64,000 nt of DNA from Arcicella lustrica (lineage in GTDB: Bacteria > Bacteroidota > Bacteroidia > Cytophagales > Spirosomataceae), in assembly GCF_034930985.1 (NCBI RefSeq), contig NZ_JAYGIM010000003.1:444616-508615 (forward strand), given 5' to 3'. Positions 8,509-17,820 of this stretch are shown piece after piece; position 1 is the stretch's first letter; each line of letters starts with the position of its first letter. The position numbers were made by a program, and so were the translations under genes. The notes under the pieces are model-generated. The model was not told the origin of the DNA, made no database searches, and worked only from the letters and a program-made list of their open reading frames with translations.

Positions 8509-10500
8509 TTAAAATATTACTTTTTCAATCGAAATCTCAGTAGAATCACTGAAGCCCCATTGATAAGGACTATCTAATTGAATTGATTTAATCTTGGTGT
8601 TTTTCAAACCTTTAGTATTAAAAAAAGTACTAGCATCTGAAAAACTCTTTACTTTAATATTGGCAATAACTCCTCCTTTTAGTACTGATGGAATTACTCT
8701 AAACCTTTCTACACGATTATCGTCATAAACAAAGTTCACAAACAAATAAGGCGGCTGAAAAGCTAATCTGGTAATTTGTCCGAACAAAGAATATTTCAGG
8801 TTGAATTTCAAAAAAAGTAATTCATCTGAATCAGGTAAGTCAATTTTTTCAAAAGTCTTTACTGTAACTTTTTTTGCCAGATTGTACTGAACTGTTTTCT
8901 TGTTCGTATTTTGCTTTAAAACCAACAGACTGTCGTAACCTACAGATTGTTTAACGGCAAGTGTATCAACAACTTTGTAATTGGCAAGCATACACAGTTT
9001 TGTTCTGTCTTCATCCCAAAAAAAGTACTGTTCTCTGTAAGGGAATTCCTGATATAATAAATAATCTGGAGCCGTTGAAGATTGGTACTTCTGGGCGTTC
9101 AAACTATCTAAGTAACCAGAATATGCCTGATAAGTTTGCACGATGGGTCTTGGATTATACTTTAGTTTATTAACCATTATATAAGATATTTCCCAAGGCA
9201 AAATATCAACTGTTCCTTTACTCAAATACTCATTTACCGAATGGGGGAAACTTCTTTCAAGCACATCTTCTTTGGTATAAGTAATATTTTCATCATCAAA
9301 TGAATGACTAAAAAATCTTACTACCGAAGAAGTACTGATAAAAGTACCGATGCCTTCAATAGTGGATTCTCGGTGTTGCCAATTTCCTAAGTCTTTCTTA
9401 GCTGTTGGCAAAGCTGAAAATACGTAATCTCTTAAATTGCCCGTCCAGTACCAATGAATCGCATTTCTAAACAAAAGACTACAGAGAATCAAAACGATTA
9501 CTTTTATCTGTATTTTTTTGCTGTTTTCAACCAATAAGATTAACCCTATCATTACTGGGAAAAACAAGAAAAAGCCATATAAATTGGTTGATGATAAAGA
9601 AGCAAAACTTTGTTTATAACTCAAAAACAAAGACATTGCTATCAAACAAATCACATAGAAACGGTCTGCAATTAATTCCTTATTGTTTACTTTGAATGGT
9701 AGATAGTCCCAACAAATTCCTAGAAACAGAGATATTATCACCAATAATGCCAATAAAGCTAAAACAAGCCTAATTCCATTAATATCGTTCATCACAGCCT
9801 GAGCATCTATATATCCATCAATTAATTTTACACCTGATGTCAGGTAAATCAAAATATCAGTTTGTAATATAAATGCCAATATTAACATCAGTACGATAGT
9901 CGAACTTGCTAAAACTGTGGCAAACTTTATTGTTAAATAACGCCTTAAAACAAAGAACAATAACGAACCGAACCATATTACTAGCATCGCTAGGCTTAAA
10001 TTCAGTTTAATAAAAAAGGCAATAATCGTAATGATTGTAACGATGCCTAAACTGTAAATTTTCTTATTTTGTAAAAAGAGTAACAAAAATCCTATTTGAA
10101 GAATCAATAATGTAAATGATAAATCTCCTACAAAACGATAAGGGAAAAAACACAGCCCAGCAAAAAACAATGCAATCACTTTTGATGCTGACTTTTTTAC
10201 GATTTCAATGATTAATACAACAAAACCGACTTGTATTAATAAATGAACTAGAAAAGAAACGAGTTGATAAACAAAACCACTTGGAATATAACCTGTATTT
10301 AAAAAGCCCAAAGGGCCATAAGTAAACAAGAAATCCTGTCCGAAACGAAATTTATTTTCAATCGCAACTTTCAATGCAATACACCAAGAGGGGTCGAGTC
10401 CTTTAGTATATTCGTGAACACCTTCAAATGTTGGCATCAGAAAAAAAATCATCCACATCCAAGCAATCCAAACGAAGGTTTTTTTTGAATATTGACGCAT
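8509..10500 (-). CDS. Polytopic membrane protein of unknown function between rpoB and rpoC
   Basis: A 663-residue protein. The N-terminal half (about 10-345) is strongly hydrophobic with around ten predicted membrane segments; the C-terminal half is soluble-looking and probably extracytoplasmic. After the first membrane segment it carries a DPSW...FGQDFLFTYGPLGFL stretch, a pattern I associate with large GT-C-like hypothetical membrane proteins where an acidic residue lies in the first outer loop. A glycosyltransferase role is therefore possible but unproven. ATG start at 10500. It sits 81 bp after rpoB (with a 12-bp hairpin in the gap) and 52 bp before the rpoC ATG, same strand, so it is probably co-transcribed. 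rpoB and rpoC are normally directly adjacent in bacteria, which makes this an apparent insertion. Confidence 0.8.
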   Translation of the reverse strand: MRQYSKKTFVWIAWMWMIFFLMPTFEGVHEYTKGLDPSWCIALKVAIENKFRFGQDFLFTYGPLGFLNTGYIPSGFVYQLVSFLVHLLIQVGFVVLIIEIVKKSASKVIALFFAGLCFFPYRFVGDLSFTLLILQIGFLLLFLQNKKIYSLGIVTIITIIAFFIKLNLSLAMLVIWFGSLLFFVLRRYLTIKFATVLASSTIVLMLILAFILQTDILIYLTSGVKLIDGYIDAQAVMNDINGIRLVLALLALLVIISLFLGICWDYLPFKVNNKELIADRFYVICLIAMSLFLSYKQSFASLSSTNLYGFFLFFPVMIGLILLVENSKKIQIKVIVLILCSLLFRNAIHWYWTGNLRDYVFSALPTAKKDLGNWQHRESTIEGIGTFISTSSVVRFFSHSFDDENITYTKEDVLERSFPHSVNEYLSKGTVDILPWEISYIMVNKLKYNPRPIVQTYQAYSGYLDSLNAQKYQSSTAPDYLLYQEFPYREQYFFWDEDRTKLCMLANYKVVDTLAVKQSVGYDSLLVLKQNTNKKTVQYNLAKKVTVKTFEKIDLPDSDELLFLKFNLKYSLFGQITRLAFQPPYLFVNFVYDDNRVERFRVIPSVLKGGVIANIKVKSFSDASTFFNTKGLKNTKIKSIQLDSPYQWGFSDSTEISIEKVIF

Positions 10501-10543
10501 AAATTACTGATTGACCTTTACATTTTACGTTTCTTATCTTTTA

Positions 10544-10571
10544 ATTGGCACACGATTACTCGTGTGCCAAT
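10544..10571. promoter_or_regulatory. Perfect 12-bp hairpin 11 bp after rpoB
   Basis: Arms ATTGGCACACGA (10544-10555) and TCGTGTGCCAAT (10560-10571) with a 4-nt loop. In the rpoB direction it is followed by TTAAAAGATAAG, without a proper T-tract, so an RNA processing or partial-termination role that lowers downstream expression is more likely than full termination. Confidence 0.7.
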
Positions 10572-10581
10572 CTATATATTA

Positions 10582-13500
10582 TTACTCTAAAGTAATCTCT
10601 AATGCTAAACCTCTTAATTCGTGAATCAAAACGTTGAATGATTCTGGAATACCTGGTTTTGGCATGCTTTCTCCTTTAACGATAGCTTCGTAAGCCTTAG
10701 CTCTACCAATCACGTCATCAGATTTCACTGTCAAGATTTCTTGTAAGATGTTAGCTGCACCAAATGCTTCTAATGCCCAAACCTCCATTTCACCAAAACG
10801 CTGACCACCAAATTGAGCTTTACCACCCAATGGTTGTTGTGTAATTAATGAGTATGGTCCGATTGAACGAGCGTGCATCTTATCATCAACTAAGTGACCT
10901 AATTTCAACATATAGATAATACCTACTGTTACAGGTTGGTCGAACATTTCTCCTGTCAAACCATTGTATAAGTAAGTACGTCCCCATGATGGTAAACCTG
11001 CTTCTTCTAATTCTTTCGCAACCTCAGCTTCAGTACCACCATCAAAGATTGGAGAAGCGTATTTACGACCAAGTTTTTCACCTGCCCATGCTAATACGGT
11101 TTCATAAATCTGACCAATGTTCATACGTGAAGGTACCCCTAGTGGGTTCAACACGATTTCAACTGGCGTTCCGTCTTCTAAGAATGGCATATCTTCATCA
11201 CGTACAATACGGGCAACAACCCCTTTGTTACCGTGACGACCCGCCATCTTATCACCTACTTTCAACTTACGTTTCTTAGCGATATATACTTTCGCTAATT
11301 TCACGATACCTGCAGGCAATTCATCTCCTACTTCTAAAACAAACTTCTCACGTTTGTAGCGACCTACTACTTCGTTACGACGAACGTTATAGTTTTTCAC
11401 CATTTGCAACAACAAGATGTTGATTTCAGATTCTTCAGTAGCATTTTCAAGAATTAAATCAGCTAATAAGTTAGCTTCTTCAGGAACGCTATATGAACTA
11501 TCGTCACGGTATAAGTTTTTAGCTGGGAACAACGCTTCCTCGATCATACGACCAGTCAATTTCGTTCCTGCTTCAATAATTACCGTTCCGAATTTATGCT
11601 TGATACCACCAGAAATTTTACCTTCTAACAATTCAATCATCTTACCAATCATCATTGCACGGATGGCAGTCAAATCTTTTGATAATTGTTTTGATAAAGA
11701 AGCGATTTCTTTCTTAGCTTTCTCACGTTCGTCTTTATCTTTCTTAGGACGGCTGAAAAGTTTTGTATCAATTACAACACCTTTCAATGATGGAGGCGCT
11801 TTTTTAGAAGCATCTTTCACATCACCTGCTTTATCACCGAAGATAGCACGCAATAATTTTTCTTCTGGAGTTGGGTCAGATTCTCCTTTTGGTGTAATCT
11901 TACCAATCAAGATATCTCCTTCTTTTACTTCTGAACCTACACGAATCACACCGCTTTCATCCAAATTTTTCACAGTTTCTTCTGCTACGTTCGGTATTTC
12001 CGCTGTTAATTCTTCTTCACCACGTTTTGTATCACGTACTTCCAATTCAAATTCTTCAATGTGAATAGAAGTAAAAATATCATCACGAACAACTTTCTCA
12101 GAAATTACAATAGCATCCTCGAAGTTGTAACCTTGCCATGGCATGAAGGCCACTTTCATGTTACGTCCTAATGCTAATTCTCCTTGCTGAGTAGCGTATC
12201 CTTCACAAAGTGCTTGTCCTTTTGAAACACGCTGACCTTTACGAACGATTGGCTTTAAGTTGATAGTAGTATCTTGGTTGGTTCTACGGAATTTAATTAA
12301 TTTATATTCCTTAGTATCTCCGTCAAAACTTACTAAATATTCTTCTGGCGACATATCGTATTTTACTACGATTTTGATACTGTCAACATATTCAATTACA
12401 CCGTCAGCTTCAGCAACAACTAAAGTACGTGAATCTAAAGCAACACTTGCTTCTAAACCAGTACCTACAATTGGATTTTCAGGACGTAACAATGGTACAG
12501 CCTGACGTTGCATGTTTGAACCCATCAAGGCACGGTTAGCATCATCATGTTCCAAGAAAGGAATCAAAGAAGCCGCAACCGATACAATTTGGTTTGGTGC
12601 AATATCCATTAATTGAGCCTCTTTAGGATCTACTAATGGGAAGTCACCTTCAAAACGAGCTTTTACACGGTCTGAAGTAAATACGCCATCTTCGTTGTAA
12701 CGAGCATTTGCTTGTACAATGTTTTTGCCATCTTCTTCTTCAGCAGTAAAGAATGTAATTTCATCTACTTTCACTTTACCGTCTTCAATAGTACGATAAG
12801 GTGTTTCGATAAAGCCCATCGAGTTGATTTTAGCATGCACACAAAGTGATGAAATCAAACCGATGTTTGGTCCTTCTGGAGTTTCAATCGTACACAAACG
12901 ACCGTAGTGCGTATAGTGAACGTCACGAACCTCGAAACCTGCACGTTCACGAGATAAACCACCTGGCCCAAGTGCTGAAAGACGACGCTTATGCGTAATC
13001 TCAGCCAATGGGTTGGTCTGATCCATGAATTGTGAAAGCTGGTTGGTACCGAAGAATGAGTTGATTACTGACGAAAGTGTACGAGCATTAATCAAATCAA
13101 CTGGCTTGAAGTCTTCGTTATCACGAACGTTCATACGTTCTTTGATAGTACGAGCCATACGAGCCAAACCAACACCAAACTGTGCATATAATTGTTCCCC
13201 TACTGTACGAACACGACGGTTAGACAAGTGGTCAATATCATCAATTAGTGCTTTTGAATTAATTAATCCGATTAGGTATTTCACGATAGAGATAATATCT
13301 GCTTTCGTTAATACTTTTGTTTCCATCGGAATATCATGACCCAATTTCTTGTTGATTCTATAACGACCTACTTCACCTAAATCATAACGTTTGTCAGAGA
13401 AGAACAAGTTTTGGATAATATCACGAGCTGTTTGCTCATCAGGTGCTTCTGTATTACGCAACTGACGGTAAATTTGCTCAACCGCTTCTTTTTCTGAGTT

Positions 13501-14442
13501 AGATGAATCTTTCTGTAAAGTATTATAGATGATGTTATAATCATTCACGTTCATATCTTCTTTATGAAGAATGATTGTGTCTAAATCAGCATCAATGATT
13601 GTATCGATATCGTCAGAAGTAATCGTAGAATCACGTTCTAATAATACTTCGTTACGGTCGATAGAAACTACTTCACCAGTATCCTCATCTACGAAATCTT
13701 CTTGCCAAGTTCTTAAAACCCTAGCAGCCAAACGGCGACCAACAGCTTTATTCAAGTTAGCACGATCAACTTTGATTTCTTCTGAAAGGCCAAATAAATC
13801 TAAAATGTCTTTATCAGAACCATAACCAATAGCACGCAAAAGCGTAGTTACTGGAAACTTCTTCTTACGGTCGATATAAGCATACATTACGTTGTTAACG
13901 TCTGTAGCAAATTCAATCCAAGAACCTTTGAATGGGATAATACGTGCTGAATATAATTTAGTACCATTTGTGTGACGACTCTGAGAGAAGAACACACCTG
14001 GCGAACGGTGTAATTGAGATACGATTACACGTTCAGCACCATTAATTACGAAAGAACCACGCTCAGTCATGTAAGGGATATTCCCTAAGAACACTTCCTG
14101 TTCGATAGTTTCGAAATCTTCGTTGTCTGTATCATTACAGATAAGGCGCAACTTTGCTTTCAAAGGTACTGAATACGTAAGACCACGGTCGATACACTCA
14201 TCAACAGAGTATTTCGGTGGATCTACTGAGTAATCAATAAAGTGAAGGACAAAGTTTTCACGAGAATCGGCAATTGGGAAGTTCTCAGCAAATACTTTGA
14301 AAAGACCTTCGTCAGTACGATTCTCCGCTGCGGTTTCCAACTGGAAGAAATCCTGAAACGACTTAACCTGAATATCCAAGAAATCTGGGTATTCGAGTAA
14401 GTTTTTGACTTTGGCAAAAGAAATTCTGCCCGTTTTTGTCAT
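10582..14442 (-). CDS. rpoB: DNA-directed RNA polymerase subunit beta
   Basis: Core RNA polymerase subunit, about 1286 residues. The rifampicin-pocket segment reads FGTNQLSQFMDQTNPLAEIT then HKRRLSALGPGGLSRERAG; the positions equivalent to E. coli Q513, D516, H526 and S531 are unaltered. The GDKMAGRHGNKGVV segment and the C-terminal EMEVWALEAFGAANILQEIL clamp region are present. I choose the ATG at 14442 (MTKTGRISFAKVKNLLEYPD); an in-frame TTG three codons upstream (14451) is possible. The gene does not follow rplJ/rplL: its own promoter lies about 330 bp upstream, next to a divergent peptidase gene. A membrane-protein gene, then rpoC, follow. Confidence 0.97.
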   Translation of the reverse strand: MTKTGRISFAKVKNLLEYPDFLDIQVKSFQDFFQLETAAENRTDEGLFKVFAENFPIADSRENFVLHFIDYSVDPPKYSVDECIDRGLTYSVPLKAKLRLICNDTDNEDFETIEQEVFLGNIPYMTERGSFVINGAERVIVSQLHRSPGVFFSQSRHTNGTKLYSARIIPFKGSWIEFATDVNNVMYAYIDRKKKFPVTTLLRAIGYGSDKDILDLFGLSEEIKVDRANLNKAVGRRLAARVLRTWQEDFVDEDTGEVVSIDRNEVLLERDSTITSDDIDTIIDADLDTIILHKEDMNVNDYNIIYNTLQKDSSNSEKEAVEQIYRQLRNTEAPDEQTARDIIQNLFFSDKRYDLGEVGRYRINKKLGHDIPMETKVLTKADIISIVKYLIGLINSKALIDDIDHLSNRRVRTVGEQLYAQFGVGLARMARTIKERMNVRDNEDFKPVDLINARTLSSVINSFFGTNQLSQFMDQTNPLAEITHKRRLSALGPGGLSRERAGFEVRDVHYTHYGRLCTIETPEGPNIGLISSLCVHAKINSMGFIETPYRTIEDGKVKVDEITFFTAEEEDGKNIVQANARYNEDGVFTSDRVKARFEGDFPLVDPKEAQLMDIAPNQIVSVAASLIPFLEHDDANRALMGSNMQRQAVPLLRPENPIVGTGLEASVALDSRTLVVAEADGVIEYVDSIKIVVKYDMSPEEYLVSFDGDTKEYKLIKFRRTNQDTTINLKPIVRKGQRVSKGQALCEGYATQQGELALGRNMKVAFMPWQGYNFEDAIVISEKVVRDDIFTSIHIEEFELEVRDTKRGEEELTAEIPNVAEETVKNLDESGVIRVGSEVKEGDILIGKITPKGESDPTPEEKLLRAIFGDKAGDVKDASKKAPPSLKGVVIDTKLFSRPKKDKDEREKAKKEIASLSKQLSKDLTAIRAMMIGKMIELLEGKISGGIKHKFGTVIIEAGTKLTGRMIEEALFPAKNLYRDDSSYSVPEEANLLADLILENATEESEINILLLQMVKNYNVRRNEVVGRYKREKFVLEVGDELPAGIVKLAKVYIAKKRKLKVGDKMAGRHGNKGVVARIVRDEDMPFLEDGTPVEIVLNPLGVPSRMNIGQIYETVLAWAGEKLGRKYASPIFDGGTEAEVAKELEEAGLPSWGRTYLYNGLTGEMFDQPVTVGIIYMLKLGHLVDDKMHARSIGPYSLITQQPLGGKAQFGGQRFGEMEVWALEAFGAANILQEILTVKSDDVIGRAKAYEAIVKGESMPKPGIPESFNVLIHELRGLALEITLE

Positions 14443-14522
14443 CTGTGTCAAGGCTGTTACTGTTTTGAAGTTTACAATCTGATATTTCTTAATCGGTAAA
14501 ATGTAAGGGCAATAAAAAAGTC

Positions 14523-14549
14523 TTTGATGTTCAACAATGGAACATCAAA
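14523..14549 (-). terminator. Terminator-like hairpin in the rpoB leader (possible attenuator)
   Basis: Arms TTTGATGTTC and GAACATCAAA (10 bp, perfect) with a 7-nt loop. In the rpoB direction the hairpin is followed after three bases by a run of six T. It lies about 80 nt before the rpoB start and downstream of the best promoter, so read-through must be allowed at least part of the time. Confidence 0.6.
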
Positions 14550-14656
14550 CTGAAAACTTTTGCATTGAAATACCTTTCAATTCCGAATAAAAACATATCT
14601 AAAAAATCTTTAAATCAATGACTTACAGCAAATTAGCGTAAGAAAAAAATGGAGCC

Positions 14657-14699
14657 TCGTAGAAGTGAGTAAATTATTTCCCTTGCATTCTTCCTACGA
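14657..14699 (-). promoter_or_regulatory. Second leader hairpin upstream of rpoB
   Basis: On the minus strand TCGTAGGAAG pairs with CTTCTACGA (9 bp with one bulged G) around a 24-nt loop; GGCTCCATTTTTTTC follows, so a T7 tract comes shortly after the stem. Together with the hairpin at 14523-14549 it makes the rpoB leader structured. Confidence 0.45.
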
Positions 14700-14772
14700 A
14701 AAAAGGATGTGTCTCGGAAATAACTACCTTTATTAAAACTCAATGAGATTTCGTCGAATTTCAACTAGCTTG

Positions 14773-14802
14773 CAAAAGTACAGATTTTAATTTGATTATC
14801 AA
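14773..14802 (-). promoter_or_regulatory. rpoB promoter (Bacteroidota type)
   Basis: On the minus strand TTG (14802-14800), a 19-bp spacer and TACTTTTG (14780-14773) match the Bacteroidota sigma-ABfr -33/-7 pattern TTG...TAnnTTTG. Transcription would start near 14766, giving a leader of about 320 nt before rpoB. The 14452-15066 gap holds no gene: it contains this promoter, the two leader hairpins, and repeats near the divergent peptidase start. Confidence 0.75.
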
Positions 14803-14907
14803 GGGATTAGACTAGAAAATTTAAGAATTTTTCAATTTTATTTAATCCCTTCAAAGAATAAATATAAAGCATTACAAACTCTGGCTTTGTTAAGTATTTT
14901 TGTAAAA

Positions 14908-14963
14908 ATGCTGTATGCTATAAGCCTTTTTGCATCTTGGCTAAGAGAAAAGCTTGAGCTTTT
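14908..14963. repeat. Degenerate heptamer-periodic repeat (GCT type)
   Basis: Reads as ATGCTGT ATGCTAT AAGCCTT TTTGCAT CTTGGCT and so on; the 7-bp period is clear in the first units and weak after. It lies between the rpoB promoter and the M28 peptidase. Confidence 0.45.
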
Positions 14964-15001
14964 ATGTTTACCTATATCATCTTAAACTAAACAACTTTAA
15001 G

Positions 15002-15066
15002 TCAATCATCCATCGATTATCAATCACTAAATCACAACTCACTCATTCACTCAATAATTCATCAAC
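15002..15066 (+). repeat. CAC-type heptamer-like leader repeat before the M28 peptidase
   Basis: A C/A/T-only stretch with recurring TCACT/TCACA words at 7-8 bp intervals ends at the start codon of the peptidase. The 14-nt word AATCACTAAATCAC recurs in the leader of the desaturase gene (19262-19300), and close variants recur before the DinB gene (32026-32097), always in the same orientation relative to the downstream gene. Confidence 0.6.
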
Positions 15067-16707
15067 ATGAAAAAAAGCTTATTAACAGGGATTTCACTCC
15101 TATTTCTATGTTCACAAACTTTACTTTTCGGGCAATCCGTTCCAAAAAAAGCCCTTCAAGCGATTAATCCTGATGCTATTAAAGCCACGATGACCTATCT
15201 TTCAGATGATTTATTAGAAGGTCGCCAGCCCGGAACACGTGGTTTTGCTTTGGCTTCAAAGTATACTGAAACACAATTTATGGCTTTGGGTTTGAAGCCC
15301 GCCATCAACGGCAATTCTTATTTGCAAAAAGTACCGCTTAGAAAAGGCGTTGTTCGAGAAAAAGAAAGTACTTTATCTTTGTTCGTCAACGGGAAAGAGG
15401 AGGTTTTAGATTACAACAAACACTTTATTTTCAGTCCAAATTTTATCAATGAAAATTCTGAAATCGAAGCCCCTTTGGTTTTTGTGGGCTTTGGCGTTCA
15501 TGCTCCCGAATTGAATTATGACGATTACCAAAACATTGATGTAAAAGGTAAAATTGTAGTAATGCTCAATGCCGCACCAGAATCTTTTGGTTCAAACGAG
15601 CGTGCATACTTTACCAACAATACCGTAAAATTCAACGAGGCAATCAAGCGTGGAGCTATTGGAGCAATTACTTTCAGCGTACCAACCGACAAAAGAAGTA
15701 CTTGGGATGCCACAGTGCGTCGCTCGAAACAAGGCTCTTTTAAATGGTTGGACGAAAACAATATTGCCAAAGACGGTTTCCCCGAATTGAAAGGAATCGT
15801 TATTCTAAACAATGAATATGCCGAAAAACTATTCAGTAATTCAGGCAAAAAAGCAGAGGAAATTTACGCCAATGCTAAAGCTAATAAAGCTCAATCTTTT
15901 CCGCTAAATATCATTGCAAAACTGAAAGTAAAAACGGCTTACCAGTTTGTGCAAGGTTCAAATTTAGTGGGAGTAATCGAAGGAAGCGACCCGAAATTAA
16001 AAGATGAGTACGTAGTGTATGCCGCCCACCTCGACCACTTTGGTATCGGTGCAGCCGTGAAAAACGATTCAATTTATAATGGAGCTCACGACAACGCTTC
16101 TGGGGTTTCTATTCTTTTAGAAATTGCTCATGCTTATCGTGCCTTGCCCAAAGCTCCCAAGCGTTCTATCATTATTGCAGTGGTTACGGGCGAAGAATAT
16201 GGCTTATTGGGTTCTGATTATTTCGCCAATAATCTTCCTATCAAAGATGCCAAAATGGTAGCCAATTTAGCAATTGATATGCCATTTTTCTTTCACCCGA
16301 TTTTAGATATTGTGCCTTACGGAGCACAGCATTCAAGTCTTTCAAAACAAGTAGCACAGGCTACGAAAATATTGAATTTAAAGGTTAGTCCCGACCCATT
16401 TCCAGAGCAAGTAGTTTTTGTAAGAAGCGACCATTTTAGTTTTATCAAAAAAGGCATTCCAGCATTATTTATCAAAAGTGGTTTTATGACTGTGCCAGAA
16501 GATAGCGTTGATAGAAGTAAATCGGACGTAGCTTGGCGAAGTACCATTTACCATACGCCACAAGATGACATGAATCAGCCTTTTGATTTCCAAGCAGCGG
16601 CAACACACGTAAAAGTGAATTTCCTAATCGGCTATTTCACCGCCAACGAAAACACAGCCCCAACATGGAACAAAGGCGATTTCTTTGGAGGGAAGTTTGG
16701 GAAGTAG
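15067..16707 (+). CDS. Secreted M28-family zinc aminopeptidase with PA domain
   Basis: A 546-residue exported metallopeptidase. The signal peptide is MKKSLLTGISLLFLCSQ with a likely cut after LFG. A PA-like insertion (FVGFGVHAPELNYDDYQNID, VKGKIVVMLN) lies at about 138-260. The catalytic domain shows the co-catalytic zinc residues in order: YAAHLDHFG, GAHDNASGV, TGEEYGLLGSDYF (EE pair), AIDMP and RSDHFSFIKKGIPALF. It probably removes N-terminal residues from peptides in the periplasm or outside. Divergent from rpoB; its stop codon TAG is also the first word of a heptamer repeat. Confidence 0.92.
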   Translation: MKKSLLTGISLLFLCSQTLLFGQSVPKKALQAINPDAIKATMTYLSDDLLEGRQPGTRGFALASKYTETQFMALGLKPAINGNSYLQKVPLRKGVVREKESTLSLFVNGKEEVLDYNKHFIFSPNFINENSEIEAPLVFVGFGVHAPELNYDDYQNIDVKGKIVVMLNAAPESFGSNERAYFTNNTVKFNEAIKRGAIGAITFSVPTDKRSTWDATVRRSKQGSFKWLDENNIAKDGFPELKGIVILNNEYAEKLFSNSGKKAEEIYANAKANKAQSFPLNIIAKLKVKTAYQFVQGSNLVGVIEGSDPKLKDEYVVYAAHLDHFGIGAAVKNDSIYNGAHDNASGVSILLEIAHAYRALPKAPKRSIIIAVVTGEEYGLLGSDYFANNLPIKDAKMVANLAIDMPFFFHPILDIVPYGAQHSSLSKQVAQATKILNLKVSPDPFPEQVVFVRSDHFSFIKKGIPALFIKSGFMTVPEDSVDRSKSDVAWRSTIYHTPQDDMNQPFDFQAAATHVKVNFLIGYFTANENTAPTWNKGDFFGGKFGK

Positions 16708-16753
16708 CTTTCATGCTTTAAGCTGTAGGCAATAGGCTTTAAGCTTTTTGACG
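16705..16753. repeat. Heptamer-periodic repeat starting at the peptidase stop codon
   Basis: Successive 7-mers TAGCTTT CATGCTT TAAGCTG TAGGCAA TAGGCTT TAAGCTT; neighbouring units share 3 to 6 of 7 bases. The first three bases are the stop codon itself. Confidence 0.65.
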
Positions 16754-16930
16754 AGTATAAACATAGCTTTTCAGAGTCGTATTGATTTGGGGGGCTATGT
16801 TTGTTTTAAGGGGAAAGTAATTTTGAAATGCTTGTTAGGAAAATTAAATAGGTTTAGAGGAAAAGAGTTATTCTTGTTTATTGTTCCATAAATACGTTTG
16901 ACAGCGGAAGTAGGATATTCGCATAATTCA

Positions 16931-17275
16931 ATGAAAACAAAAGAACTATTAAGCATTATCAAAAATAGTGATTTACCATTTGAGGTGATTAATCAAATAA
17001 GTCAAGTAGAGATTTTAGAAAAATTTGTACAAACGAGAGTCCTTCTATTAGATATTTATGGAGTCCGAAATAATATGTTTTCAGATGCTAATTTTAGACA
17101 GAAATCAGGAGATACTAATTTTTATGAAGGGCTTAATGAGGTTGTATCCAAATTAGATAAAAGTAAATCTGAAAACATTTTATTTATTGAAGTCAAAACT
17201 GAGGAGGGAGATGAAATAAGTCTTTTCTTTCAAGAGAATGATAATTTATTTTTAGGATATATTTATATCTGTTAA
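16931..17275 (+). CDS. Hypothetical protein, 114 aa
   Basis: Not recognised. From the ATG at 16931 (MKTKELLSIIKNSDLPFEVI) it encodes a small acidic soluble protein with no signal peptide, ending in a hydrophobic LFLGYIYIC. An upstream in-frame TTG at 16898 is less likely. It is followed after 11 bp by another unknown gene and the two are probably co-transcribed. Size and isolation would fit an immunity-type protein, but nothing in the sequence proves that. Confidence 0.55.
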   Translation: MKTKELLSIIKNSDLPFEVINQISQVEILEKFVQTRVLLLDIYGVRNNMFSDANFRQKSGDTNFYEGLNEVVSKLDKSKSENILFIEVKTEEGDEISLFFQENDNLFLGYIYIC

Positions 17276-17286
17276 TGTACTAAAGA

Positions 17287-17820
17287 ATGAAAAGGATTTT
17301 AGATTTTTTATATTATTTCATGTATCAACTTAATAGAAGAGGATACAAAAGGAATAATTATGAAAATGCCAGATTTGGTTTAAGTGTGTATATTTTCATA
17401 TACATTATGCCCCTAAAATTAGTTATTTCTCCTTTAGTAAAACATTATCTAAATACTGATTTTTTAAATGAATATTGGGTTATGTTTTTTTTAATTGTGC
17501 CAATATACATTTTCTATTTGGCGGGTAAATATTACAGCCCCAATGGTTCAAGAGCATGGGTTGTAAAACATTATGATAAAACCACATATATTAAGCATCA
17601 GTATTATATAGTGCAAATTTTTATAGCTGTTATTGTCTGGTTGATTATTTACTTATCGTGTTTGAAAATAGGAGGCTTGTTAAAAAGACATTTTAATCCG
17701 CCTTATGTCTTTGAACAAAGTAATGTTGGGATGTTCAATAAACAAGACCAATTTAAGCGAACACTAATGCACTCTGAGTGCTCTATAAGACCGCTTCAAG
17801 TGAACTCTAATGCACTCTGA
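17287..17820 (+). CDS. Hypothetical membrane protein whose 3' end runs into a repeat array
   Basis: Not recognised. The 177-residue frame has hydrophobic segments at about 32-55, 66-85 and 103-127 and many basic residues. The last 20 or so codons (from about 17760) lie in the first units of the 43-bp array B, and the stop codon is the TGA inside the second unit's GCACTCTGAGTGC dyad. The original C-terminus was therefore probably replaced when the array arose, or the gene is a truncated remnant. Transcribed with the 114-aa gene upstream. Confidence 0.5.
   Translation: MKRILDFLYYFMYQLNRRGYKRNNYENARFGLSVYIFIYIMPLKLVISPLVKHYLNTDFLNEYWVMFFLIVPIYIFYLAGKYYSPNGSRAWVVKHYDKTTYIKHQYYIVQIFIAVIVWLIIYLSCLKIGGLLKRHFNPPYVFEQSNVGMFNKQDQFKRTLMHSECSIRPLQVNSNAL

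Noticed and set aside
10544..10571. Full intrinsic terminator between rpoB and the next gene
   Set aside because: The stem is perfect but there is no T-tract in the rpoB direction, and rpoC downstream must be expressed.
11417..12064. 215-aa frame on the + strand inside rpoB
   Set aside because: Lies entirely within conserved rpoB coding sequence on the opposite strand and has no recognisable protein features.
16898..16930. TTG start for the 114-aa protein
   Set aside because: An ATG 33 bp on gives a normal N-terminus and no upstream feature supports the TTG.
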